The translations under genes were made by a program, and so were the position numbers. A model generated the notes under the pieces. That model made no database searches, was not told where the DNA came from, and was given only the letters and a program-made list of their open reading frames with translations. From contig NZ_FOMH01000001.1 of assembly GCF_900112575.1 (NCBI RefSeq), forward strand, positions 262,543 to 326,542: a stretch of DNA of 64,000 nt, given 5' to 3'. Of the stretch, positions 7,790 through 15,978 are shown piece after piece. The DNA is from Flavobacterium phragmitis. GTDB lineage: Bacteria; Bacteroidota; Bacteroidia; Flavobacteriales; Flavobacteriaceae. Numbering within the stretch: the stretch's first letter is position 1; each line of letters opens with the position of its first letter.

Positions 7790-9274
7790 ATGTCAATTAA
7801 AGCTGTAGCAGCAAAATTATTTGCTAGTAAGATATATTCAGAAACTCAAACCTGGGCCAAAAAGCCAGTCGAAACGCAACAGAAAGTCTTTAATAACCTC
7901 ATAAAAAATGCCAAAGCAACCCATTTTGGCAAAGATCATCATTTTAATCAGATACAAACTGTTCAGGAATTTCAGAAAAACGTTCCAGTACGAGACTATG
8001 AAGATTTAAAGCCTTATGTGGATAAGGTTGTAAAAGGACAAGAAAATATTCTTTGGAAGGGAAAACCATTATATTTTGCTAAAACTTCTGGAACAACCTC
8101 TGGAGCAAAGTTTATTCCGCTGACTAAAGAATCTATGCCGTTTCATATTAGCGCAGCGCGAAATGCAATTTTACATTACGTTCATGAAACTGGAAATACT
8201 GGTTTCGTAGATGGAAAAATGATTTTTCTGCAAGGAAGTCCAATCTTAACAGAGAAGTACGGAATTAAATTTGGAAGACTTTCTGGAATTGTAGCGCATT
8301 TTGTTCCAAAATACCTTCAGAAAAACAGAATGCCTTCGTGGGAAACCAACTGTATTGAAGACTGGGAAACCAAAGTAGATGCGATTGTCGACGAGACTAT
8401 AGTAGAAGATATGTCGGTTATTTCGGGAATTCCGTCTTGGGTACAAATGTATTTTGAGCGCTTACAGCAAAAAAGTGGAGGGAAGAAAATTGGCGAAATT
8501 TTCAAGAATTTTAACCTCTTTATTTACGGAGGAGTCAATTACGAACCATACCGTGCCAAATTCGAAAACATGATTGGCAGAAAAGTAGACAGCATCGAAT
8601 TGTTTCCGGCTTCTGAAGGCTTCTTTGCTTATCAGGATTCGCAAAAAGAAAAAGGAATGCTGTTGTTATTGAATTCAGGTATTTTCTATGAGTTTATCAA
8701 AGCAGATGAATTCTTTAACGAAAATCCAAAAGCGCTGACAATCGGCGAAGTAGAAATAGGAGTAAACTATGTTTTAATTATTTCTACAAATGCAGGACTT
8801 TGGCGTTATAATATTGGAGATACTGTTCAGTTTACTTCTTTGGCTCCGTATCGTGTGATAGTTTCCGGACGTATCAAACATTATATTTCGGCTTTCGGTG
8901 AACATGTTATAGCCAATGAAGTCGAAAATGCAATGAAAGAGGCAGTAGCATCAACCAATATTGTAATTAACGAATTTACGGTTGCACCACAGATTAATCC
9001 ACAAAACGGACTGCCTTATCACGAATGGCTGGTTGAATTTGAAAGGGAACCGGAAAACATGGAAGTTTTCGCTGAAACTATTGACAATTCAATGCGAAAA
9101 CAAAACATTTATTACGATGATTTGATTACAGGAAATGTTTTAAGAAAAGTGGTTGTAACCAAAGTTTCGAAAAACGGATTTCAGGATTACATGAAATCAC
9201 AAGGAAAATTGGGAGGACAAAATAAGATTCCTAGATTATCAAATAATAGGGATATTGCAGATAATTTGAGGTAG
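7790..9274 (+). CDS. GH3-type acyl-adenylating enzyme
   Basis: A 494-residue protein of the GH3 auxin-responsive promoter family, an ANL-superfamily enzyme. In plants these adenylate a carboxylic acid and conjugate it to an amino acid; the bacterial substrate is unknown. The nucleotide-binding motif is AKTSGTTSGAKFIPLT at about residues 97-112. The SASEG-like motif is PASEGFFAYQ at about 276-285, and the late YRxGD-like motif is WRYNIGDTVQF. It is cytosolic and of normal length for bacterial members. It follows the anchor protein by 11 bases, so the two are probably co-transcribed. Confidence 0.9.
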   Translation: MSIKAVAAKLFASKIYSETQTWAKKPVETQQKVFNNLIKNAKATHFGKDHHFNQIQTVQEFQKNVPVRDYEDLKPYVDKVVKGQENILWKGKPLYFAKTSGTTSGAKFIPLTKESMPFHISAARNAILHYVHETGNTGFVDGKMIFLQGSPILTEKYGIKFGRLSGIVAHFVPKYLQKNRMPSWETNCIEDWETKVDAIVDETIVEDMSVISGIPSWVQMYFERLQQKSGGKKIGEIFKNFNLFIYGGVNYEPYRAKFENMIGRKVDSIELFPASEGFFAYQDSQKEKGMLLLLNSGIFYEFIKADEFFNENPKALTIGEVEIGVNYVLIISTNAGLWRYNIGDTVQFTSLAPYRVIVSGRIKHYISAFGEHVIANEVENAMKEAVASTNIVINEFTVAPQINPQNGLPYHEWLVEFEREPENMEVFAETIDNSMRKQNIYYDDLITGNVLRKVVVTKVSKNGFQDYMKSQGKLGGQNKIPRLSNNRDIADNLR

Positions 9275-9348
9275 CATTTAGATAAATATTTTTATATTAA
9301 CAAGTTATTTACTACATTTAATAAATTAGATAAGTAAATAAAAAATTA

Positions 9349-9945
9349 ATGAATCAAGGAAAATTTCAAAATAAATACCGTGTTTCTTCAATAAGGGCTC
9401 AATGGTGGGATTATGGTTGGAACGGAGCCTATTTCATCACAATTTGTACACAAGGTAGAGAACATTATTTTGGAAAAATTCAAAATGATAAAATGGTTTT
9501 GGCAGAGGTTGGTATTATTGCTGATATATTGTGGCATCAAATTCCTGCGCACCATAAAAACGTTGAATTAGGTGATTTTGTGGTCATGCCAAATCATATT
9601 CACGGAATTTTGATTATCGATAAACAATGGGATAACGCAAATGACGTGGACATGGATTTCGTACAGACAGGGGATGCCCTGTCTCAACAATCATCGAAAT
9701 CGAATCCAGGTTCACAACGTTTTCAAAACATTGGAAAAAATACTATTTCGTCAATTATTGGGTCATATAAATCTGCGGTAACCAAACATGCAAACAGATT
9801 AGGATATCCGCATCAATGGCAAAAATTATTTTATGATAATATCATTAGAAACAATAATGATTACCAAAGAATTTCTGATTACATTGTTTCCAATCCTGAA
9901 AATTGGGCAAAGGATAAATTTAAAACAGAAGATAAATCAAAATGA
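9349..9945 (+). CDS. REP-associated tyrosine transposase (RAYT, IS200-like)
   Basis: A 198-residue Y1/HUH transposase-fold protein. The HUH motif is visible in VVMPNHIHGILIID (about residues 78-91), and the likely nucleophile is the Tyr in SIIGSYKSAVT (about 146). The N-terminus NKYRVSSIRAQWWDYGWNGAYFIT is typical of the group. A variable loop (about residues 100-120, QTGDALSQQSSKS) is encoded by DNA holding a perfect REP-like palindrome. No IS ends are seen, so it is a single-copy domesticated transposase rather than an intact insertion sequence. Its job is probably mobilising or processing short palindromic repeats. Confidence 0.9.
   Translation: MNQGKFQNKYRVSSIRAQWWDYGWNGAYFITICTQGREHYFGKIQNDKMVLAEVGIIADILWHQIPAHHKNVELGDFVVMPNHIHGILIIDKQWDNANDVDMDFVQTGDALSQQSSKSNPGSQRFQNIGKNTISSIIGSYKSAVTKHANRLGYPHQWQKLFYDNIIRNNNDYQRISDYIVSNPENWAKDKFKTEDKSK
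9665..9684 (+). repeat. REP-like palindrome inside the RAYT gene
   Basis: AGACAGGG (9665-9672), a four-base loop GATG and CCCTGTCT (9677-9684) form a perfect 8-bp hairpin preceded by GTAC. The shape (GTA, imperfect palindrome, ATGCC core) is that of a REP element. Confidence 0.65.
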
Positions 9946-9964
9946 TTTTTTAAAAAATAATGTT

Positions 9965-9990
9965 GTAGACACACGGCATGCCTTGTATTT
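9965..9990 (+). repeat. REP-like palindrome downstream of the RAYT gene
   Basis: After GTAGAC, the 16 bases at 9971-9986 (ACACGGCATGCCTTGT) form a palindrome with one mismatched pair. GTA, ACA, GG, ATGCC and TGT are shared with the palindrome inside the gene at 9665-9684, as expected for a REP unit recognised by its own transposase. Confidence 0.6.
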
Positions 9991-9993
9991 GCT

Positions 9994-10001
9994 TACATTT
10001 G
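9994..10001 (+). promoter_or_regulatory. -7 element of the 10022 gene
   Basis: TACATTTG matches TAnnTTTG 21 bases before the ATG at 10022. No good -33 element is present because the REP-like palindrome occupies that position. Confidence 0.35.
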
Positions 10002-10021
10002 AGTTTATAAAATAAAATAGA

Positions 10022-11701
10022 ATGAAAGAAACCAAACATATATCAAGATCAAGAGCTCAGGAATCATCTGCAGCGATAGAAAAAATGTACATCACAATGC
10101 GTCATTTGTTCAACCGTGGTTTTTATAAACCAATGGGAGTTTCTGGCGATAGTTTACGTGAATCATTATTGGCATTAAGACCTGAAATCTACGGAAATAT
10201 TGCTGAAGAAAAAGTAGAATTGAACGGACTTTTATACGTTATAGAGCGTCTTCCAATTGGAATTGAGCAATGCCGTTTTATCAATTTAACTTCAGACGAA
10301 GGCTATTCTAAATCACATTTTCAGGCCATTGTTCCTCCAAAAAGAAGACGAAACTGCTATAGAATTGATGAGGAACAAATGAATGTTGAAATCACTCGTG
10401 GTCGTTCGGACATTTATGACATTCTAACACATTTGACTTTCATTTTCATCGAATCTCATAAAATTAAAAACAGAGTTTTAATTGATGACGGTGGAGAAGT
10501 TTCCCGTGACTGGCAGAAATTGGAGCAGGCAGTTATGCAGACTAAAAAGCTTTCTTTGGTAGAAAAAGAAAAAGCGATTTCGCATGTGGCTAATATTTTA
10601 GCTAGAACTTTTGAAGAAGTTTTAGATATTTACGATGCTTTTGGATCTGAAAATGCTCCAGATCGTTTTCTGCATGTAATTTATTGGTTAGGAAAACTGG
10701 CAATTGAAGAAATTGTAGAAAACAATAAACGAACCATAACATTTAGTCCTGTTTTGCGTGAACGTTTGGGACACCACATTCACGGAGAAATCTGGGCTAC
10801 AAATATCAAAGAAGTTTTAAAAGCCAATGATCTTTTAAAACGCCCAATTCACGTTATAAGTGCGAATATGCATAGTGTGATGAACTCTATTTTTGCAACG
10901 CCGTTGTTGAAAACTAAGTACAAAGGCAAAACAGATTTCTTTATTTATGAAGAACTGAGCGGTTCGGGTTCAAAAGAAATAAGAGGTCAGGTAGAAGAAC
11001 TGGCTTTAAAAAACGGAATGATTTCATTGCCAGATTGTTCAGGAACCAATATCGATGTTCAGATTTTTGATACGGCTAAGATTGACTGGTCAAAAACAGC
11101 CTTTTCGCATGCCAATGTAGGCGAAGAGAAACCAGTTATAATCGTAATGGATTATGCTTTTGGTGAGCAGGCTTACGAAACAATTGACGAGCTTTTGAAA
11201 CCCTATAAAAAAGAAACTTTACTAAATGTAAAATCGGTTTCAATCATGGGTAAAGCAGGAATTCTGGAAGGCGGAAAAGGCGATATTATGATTCCGACGG
11301 CACATATCAACGAAGGAACGGCTGATAATTATTTCTTTGAAAATGAATTAACAGGCGCAATGTTTGAAGGAAATGAGATTGACATTTATGAAGGTGCAAT
11401 GGTTACGGTTCTTGGAACTTCATTACAAAACAGAGATTTATTGAAATTCTTTCACGAATCAACCTGGGGAGTGATTGGTCTTGAAATGGAAGGATCTTAT
11501 TACCAAAAAGCAATCCAGTCGGCATCCAAAATTAGAAAAAGTGTGCCTCAGGATATTAAAGTTCGTTATGCTTATTATGCATCAGATAATCCGTTGGAAA
11601 CAGGAAGCACACTGGCTTCAGGCGGATTAGGAACAACTGGTGTAAAACCAACCTATTTGATTACAATTAAGATTTTAGAACAGATTTTCAACATCAAATA
11701 A
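10022..11701 (+). CDS. conserved DUF6909-like protein with nucleoside-phosphorylase-like C-terminus
   Basis: A 559-residue cytosolic protein of a Bacteroidota family that I recall as DUF6909 (not searched). The N-terminal half has no domain I recognise. From about residue 375 it reads like the nucleoside phosphorylase / AMP nucleosidase fold. A hydrophobic strand IIVMDYAFG is followed by VKSVSIMGKAGILEGGKGDIMIP, then the motif GLEMEGSYY near residue 485. That last motif corresponds to the EMEG/EMES motif that binds ribose in that superfamily. Ribosyl transfer or hydrolysis is therefore a hypothesis. It is followed after 9 bases by the Wzz-like gene. Confidence 0.7.
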   Translation: MKETKHISRSRAQESSAAIEKMYITMRHLFNRGFYKPMGVSGDSLRESLLALRPEIYGNIAEEKVELNGLLYVIERLPIGIEQCRFINLTSDEGYSKSHFQAIVPPKRRRNCYRIDEEQMNVEITRGRSDIYDILTHLTFIFIESHKIKNRVLIDDGGEVSRDWQKLEQAVMQTKKLSLVEKEKAISHVANILARTFEEVLDIYDAFGSENAPDRFLHVIYWLGKLAIEEIVENNKRTITFSPVLRERLGHHIHGEIWATNIKEVLKANDLLKRPIHVISANMHSVMNSIFATPLLKTKYKGKTDFFIYEELSGSGSKEIRGQVEELALKNGMISLPDCSGTNIDVQIFDTAKIDWSKTAFSHANVGEEKPVIIVMDYAFGEQAYETIDELLKPYKKETLLNVKSVSIMGKAGILEGGKGDIMIPTAHINEGTADNYFFENELTGAMFEGNEIDIYEGAMVTVLGTSLQNRDLLKFFHESTWGVIGLEMEGSYYQKAIQSASKIRKSVPQDIKVRYAYYASDNPLETGSTLASGGLGTTGVKPTYLITIKILEQIFNIK

Positions 11702-11710
11702 AAATCATAA

Positions 11711-12691
11711 ATGAGTACAAAAGTACCGCAAAATATAGAAGATCAGGAGATTGATTTAGTTCAGATTTCTAAAAAGATTGGTAACTTTTTCGACAGAATT
11801 AATAGTTCTATTTTTAGAACTATTCAATTTTTTCTGAGAAACTGGATTATTGTTTTAGTATTGGTTGTGAGTGGTTTTGCAATTGGCTGGTATTTAGACT
11901 CAACAAGAAAATCGTACATTAATCAGATTATCGTAGAACCCAATTTTGAGAGTGCAGAGTATTTATATTCTAAAATTGACTTGTTGCAATCCAAAGTAAT
12001 TTCTAATGATACTGTTTTCTTAAAAAATGTTGTTGGAGTTAAAAAGCCAAAACTGATTAAAAAAATTCAGATCAGACCCATTGTTGAAGCGTATAAGTTT
12101 GTAGCCAATAAAGAGCGTAATTTTCAATTATTGGAACTTATGGCTGAGAATGGCGATATCAATAAAATTTTGGTAGATACCTTAACTAGCAAAAATTACA
12201 GATATCATACGGTTTCATTTACAACAAGCAAAGTTGGAGACGATAAAGATTTTGCTGTACCTATTTTGAATTTTTTAAACAATTCAGAATATTTTAATAC
12301 TATTCAAAAAATAGAATTAAAAAATTTACAGTCTAATATTGTACAAAATGATTCTATAATTAAACAGATTAATATAGTTTTAAGCAATTTTTCCAATGGT
12401 ACAGCGAGTGCTCAAAAGAATGATAAACTCATATATTATAATGAAAATACACAGTTGAATGACCTTATTAAAACTAAACAAGGTTTAATTGAAGAACAAG
12501 GTAGAAACAGACTTAAATTAGTTAGTTACGAAAATACAATCAAAGAAATCAGTAAAACGATTAATGTTGAAAGTAAAAAATCAATCAATAGTAAATTGAA
12601 ATTTGTTTTACCTATTTTACTTGTGTTTGGTTTTATTGGATTGGTAGCGATAAGAAAATTTTATAATAAGCAAAAAACGCTTCACTCTTAA
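11711..12691 (+). CDS. Wzz-like chain-length determinant-type membrane protein
   Basis: A 326-residue protein with an N-terminal membrane helix (about 45-66, WIIVLVLVVSGFAIGWYL), a large extracytoplasmic helical region and a C-terminal helix (about 295-313, LKFVLPILLVFGFIGLVAI). The two-helix layout with a coiled-coil-prone middle is that of Wzz polysaccharide co-polymerases, which set surface polysaccharide length. Sequence motifs of Wzz are weak, so the call rests on topology and position at the head of the polysaccharide locus, directly before a Wzy-like gene. Confidence 0.6.
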   Translation: MSTKVPQNIEDQEIDLVQISKKIGNFFDRINSSIFRTIQFFLRNWIIVLVLVVSGFAIGWYLDSTRKSYINQIIVEPNFESAEYLYSKIDLLQSKVISNDTVFLKNVVGVKKPKLIKKIQIRPIVEAYKFVANKERNFQLLELMAENGDINKILVDTLTSKNYRYHTVSFTTSKVGDDKDFAVPILNFLNNSEYFNTIQKIELKNLQSNIVQNDSIIKQINIVLSNFSNGTASAQKNDKLIYYNENTQLNDLIKTKQGLIEEQGRNRLKLVSYENTIKEISKTINVESKKSINSKLKFVLPILLVFGFIGLVAIRKFYNKQKTLHS

Positions 12692-12727
12692 TTCCTTCTA
12701 TTTTAAATAGTTATTTATTATTTTAAA

Positions 12728-13939
12728 ATGAAGAATATTTTATTACTTAAACTGAATAATGAAAGGCTAAGAGAAATTTTATTTTTTTTAGCCGTTTTAT
12801 TATTAGTTATACTTCCAAAAGGAGGTTTTAAAGTAGCAGGTATTCCTTTAACCTGGGGTTATTTATATTTAGGGTTTTTATTAATTCTTTCTGTAATTGT
12901 AATAGGTAGTAAGTTTAGATTTCCTGTTAATAGTAAGCATTTTATGTGTCTAGTAGCAACAATTCCCTTTGTTGTTTATTTTTCTATTCATTTATTAGTA
13001 TTTGGTTACGAAGGATCTACAGGAAATTTTATAGCATTTTACATTAGTTTTGTTTTTCTGCCGTTTCTATTTTACATTATATTAGGTCATTTTTTAGCTA
13101 AAATTGATATTGATTACATTGAAAAATTAATATCCAATTCTGTTTTTATAGTTGCTTTATACGGTATCTTTTTGTTTATCTATAAACAATATACAGGACA
13201 TTTTTTGGAAATACCTTATGTAACAGTTAATGCAGGTGATTTAGGAGAACTCGCAGGTTCTAAATTTAACCGACGAGGCTCTGTTTCAAAATTGATTTCA
13301 ACTTATAATAATGGAAATATTTTTGGAGTTTGCACATTAATGTTGTTTCCTATCTTTTATAAAAGAACAGCATCAAAAATTAAGATTTTTATTGTCATTT
13401 TGGCTTTAATCCTAACTTTGTCCCGAACAGTTTGGATAGGATTAATTTTCTATTTTTTAATTATTTACAGAAATAAACTACAGCAACTAGCAAAAGTTTA
13501 TTTAGCTGGTGCATTATTGCTGCTCGTAATAGGATCTTTCCTGATGACCAAATATTTTCAATATGGCTCTCTTGAAGGATTTATTTTAGATTCAAATCTT
13601 GGTGGTAGAATTTTACAGATTAGAAAAGTAAACGAGATCACATTGTTTGGAAATGGACCCTATAAAATCATTGAAGAGATTGTATATCTATCTATTTTTA
13701 GACAATTTGGAATTATTGGTTTAATACTTTTTTGTATTTCTTTTTTTGCTCCAGTTTATATTTTTCTTCAAACCAAAAATAACAATCAGGTTTATTTATG
13801 GGGTATTTTAACGTATTTATTTATTTGTCTCAGTGATGGTTGTATGTTATTAATACCAACATTAGTGTTCTTCTATTTTATTTGTACAATGGCTTTCATC
13901 AACCAAAATAGAGCCAAGGAACAAAATATCGCAAAATAG
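12728..13939 (+). CDS. O-antigen polymerase/ligase-like membrane protein
   Basis: A 403-residue protein with about 10-12 predicted membrane helices. A loop with NRRGSVSKLISTYNNGNIFG and the motif LTLSRTVWIGLIF is typical of Wzy/WaaL-family proteins, where the SRT segment lies near the active loop. It probably polymerises or ligates repeat units of the surface polysaccharide at the periplasmic face of the inner membrane. Its 3' end overlaps the convergent gene at 13862-15079 by 78 bp. The locus has a second Wzy-like protein, so which is polymerase and which is ligase is open. Confidence 0.75.
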   Translation: MKNILLLKLNNERLREILFFLAVLLLVILPKGGFKVAGIPLTWGYLYLGFLLILSVIVIGSKFRFPVNSKHFMCLVATIPFVVYFSIHLLVFGYEGSTGNFIAFYISFVFLPFLFYIILGHFLAKIDIDYIEKLISNSVFIVALYGIFLFIYKQYTGHFLEIPYVTVNAGDLGELAGSKFNRRGSVSKLISTYNNGNIFGVCTLMLFPIFYKRTASKIKIFIVILALILTLSRTVWIGLIFYFLIIYRNKLQQLAKVYLAGALLLLVIGSFLMTKYFQYGSLEGFILDSNLGGRILQIRKVNEITLFGNGPYKIIEEIVYLSIFRQFGIIGLILFCISFFAPVYIFLQTKNNNQVYLWGILTYLFICLSDGCMLLIPTLVFFYFICTMAFINQNRAKEQNIAK

Positions 13940-15079
13940 AAATATGTAAATTCCATATTGACGAACCAGAACATTTTCTGTTAAAAACGAAAAAGCAAAT
14001 AACAATGAAATAGAAAAATAAATATAGTTTTTAGTTTTTAAACTATATCTAAGTTTTATAAAAAATGTCATTACAAAAGTTATAAACAGAAAAATTCCTC
14101 CTTTCAAAAAATAATCAAGATATTGATTATGAGAGTTTAAATTTTCTTTTGATAAATCCTGAAAACCATATTCATCATAGCATTTATTAAGCTTGGGTTG
14201 AATAGTATTATTATTTGTACCTAAGAAATGAGATTCCTTAATTACCTTTAAGGAACAGTAACAAATAGTGTATCTGGTAGAATTTTCTATTTTATTTTTA
14301 TTCAGAAATTGTATATCATCTTTGTATCTCTGTGAGAAAAAGATGATAGTAAAAAATAGTATAATAAGAGGTAACAAAATGATTTTTTTATTAAAAAATC
14401 CCTCTTTAAAAAAGAAAAAATAGCAGTTTAAGGCAATTAAAAACAAAGTTGAAAAAAGAATCATTCGTGCGTTAATGATTACCATACTTGCTAATAATAA
14501 GAAAATCAGCAATAATAAGCCTATTTTAAATTTTATAATAAGACCTTGATTATGAACTAAAAAATCAAAAAGGAAAAGTAATGCAATTCCAATCCATAAG
14601 CTTAAGTAAGTACCGTGAATATGAATGTTATTTTCTAAATTAAATCGTGCAAAATACCAGTTAAAACTATGATTAGGAATATCATTAATGTAAAAGACAA
14701 GAATGTAAATACTAAGTAACGAAATACAAAAAGAATAGGTTAAAAGTATTTTTTTTCTGTGTTTCCTAAAAAACGAAGAATCATAAAGAAAGAGGCTGAA
14801 TATGGGAACTATAAAAATCAGAAGGCTATTGGAAATTGCCTGAATACTTCTGGAATTATAATAAAAAAGATTATAAGCGAATAAAAGCAGAAACGATAAG
14901 ATAAAAGAAAATGTCTTTGATGAAAACAGCTTTTTTTGAGAATTATACTGAAGCAGTAAAAAGAAACTAGCAACAGACATTATAATTGCCTGCACAGCTT
15001 CAAACATATACAAACATGAAGCAAAAGCTAAAAGATACAAGAAATAAACAACGACTTTATTTATTTTAGTTTCTTTCAT
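13862..15079 (-). CDS. O-antigen ligase/polymerase family membrane protein
   Basis: A 405-residue protein with about ten membrane helices. It has the Wzy_C-type motifs MVINARMILFSTLF and NLNSHNQYLDYFLKGGI (the SHN..Y.D signature of O-antigen ligases, about residues 307-323). It probably joins or polymerises polysaccharide units in the inner membrane. The start overlaps the upstream glycosyltransferase stop by four bases (ATGA type), so the two are translationally coupled. Its last 78 bp overlap the end of the convergent Wzy-like gene, and the region looks especially AT-rich. Confidence 0.8.
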   Translation of the reverse strand: MKETKINKVVVYFLYLLAFASCLYMFEAVQAIIMSVASFFLLLQYNSQKKLFSSKTFSFILSFLLLFAYNLFYYNSRSIQAISNSLLIFIVPIFSLFLYDSSFFRKHRKKILLTYSFCISLLSIYILVFYINDIPNHSFNWYFARFNLENNIHIHGTYLSLWIGIALLFLFDFLVHNQGLIIKFKIGLLLLIFLLLASMVIINARMILFSTLFLIALNCYFFFFKEGFFNKKIILLPLIILFFTIIFFSQRYKDDIQFLNKNKIENSTRYTICYCSLKVIKESHFLGTNNNTIQPKLNKCYDEYGFQDLSKENLNSHNQYLDYFLKGGIFLFITFVMTFFIKLRYSLKTKNYIYFSISLLFAFSFLTENVLVRQYGIYIFLFCDILFLGSILVDESHCTNKIEEH

Positions 15080-15978
15080 TTAACCAATCTTTTAAAAATA
15101 GTTTTAATTTTTTCCTGGACAGAAGCTGGCATATTTTCTCTTATAAATTGAACTAAATACTTTTTAATTTTTAATTTAAATAATTGAAAATCAGTAATTT
15201 TAATTTTTAATGAATCAATTTCATTTTCAGAGACAAATTCTAATGATTTCCATTTAGTTGGATCATTTTCATGAAAATTAGCAAACTCTTTATAATTGTT
15301 TAAGTTGATATTCTTCCAAAACTCAAAAAAAGCAATATTATCTGAATCATCTCTATGGGACCAATTAGTTATTTTGGTATAAATTTCATCATCATCTCTT
15401 GCCCAAGATTGATGTAGCAGAATAAATTTAGTAATGATTTTTTTGGAGTGCCTTGTAGCTCTCATATATTTATATTTTGGATAATTGGTAGCAACTTCGA
15501 CAGCATCTAAGGAATCTTTAATGTATAAAAAACCGTCATCAACCTTTTTAAATAAAGTAATCCATTGTACATGAATTTCTACTGGATGCTTCTCAGGATT
15601 TTTTAAAAAATGACTTTTTTCTTTTAAAAAAACAGTAAAACTTTTAAAATCATTAAAATACTCATCACTATCAATTTGAATATGCCATCCACCTTCTCCC
15701 ATTGCTTTTGCAAGTAAATTTCTTTCTCTCGTATCATTTTCAGAAGGAGTATTTTCAGGTACAAAAAAAGAGTCTTCGTAGATAACGATTTTCTTTAAAG
15801 TATCAAATTTCGCAACCCATTCAAAAAAAAGAGGATCAATATATAATGGATTTCCACTCCAGGTAAGACGATCTTTATCAACCGCAAGAACGATTAAGTC
15901 AGCATCATTATATACCAGCGGAATTGATTTGTATAGATATTTAAAATCGTATGAAACAAGAAAGCCAACTTTAATCAT
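15076..15978 (-). CDS. glycosyltransferase-like protein (GT-A type)
   Basis: A 300-residue soluble protein that starts like a family 2-type nucleotide-sugar enzyme (IKVGFLVSYDFKYLYKSIPLVYNDADLIVLAVD). It has a DxD-like metal site in WHIQIDSDEYFNDF (about residue 99). The rest is unlike well-known families. It overlaps both neighbours by four bases (flippase upstream, ligase-like protein downstream), which puts it in one translationally coupled trio. Probable role: adding a sugar to the lipid-linked repeat unit. Donor and acceptor cannot be read. Confidence 0.6.
   Translation of the reverse strand: MIKVGFLVSYDFKYLYKSIPLVYNDADLIVLAVDKDRLTWSGNPLYIDPLFFEWVAKFDTLKKIVIYEDSFFVPENTPSENDTRERNLLAKAMGEGGWHIQIDSDEYFNDFKSFTVFLKEKSHFLKNPEKHPVEIHVQWITLFKKVDDGFLYIKDSLDAVEVATNYPKYKYMRATRHSKKIITKFILLHQSWARDDDEIYTKITNWSHRDDSDNIAFFEFWKNINLNNYKEFANFHENDPTKWKSLEFVSENEIDSLKIKITDFQLFKLKIKKYLVQFIRENMPASVQEKIKTIFKRLVK

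Noticed and set aside
9349-9945. Complete IS200/IS605 insertion sequence
   Set aside because: No accessory tnpB, no recognisable left and right ends and REP-type palindromes instead; RAYT is the better call.
9833-10015. Small plus-strand frame after the transposase
   Set aside because: It overlaps the RAYT gene in another frame and its unique end is the REP-like palindrome, with no family resemblance.
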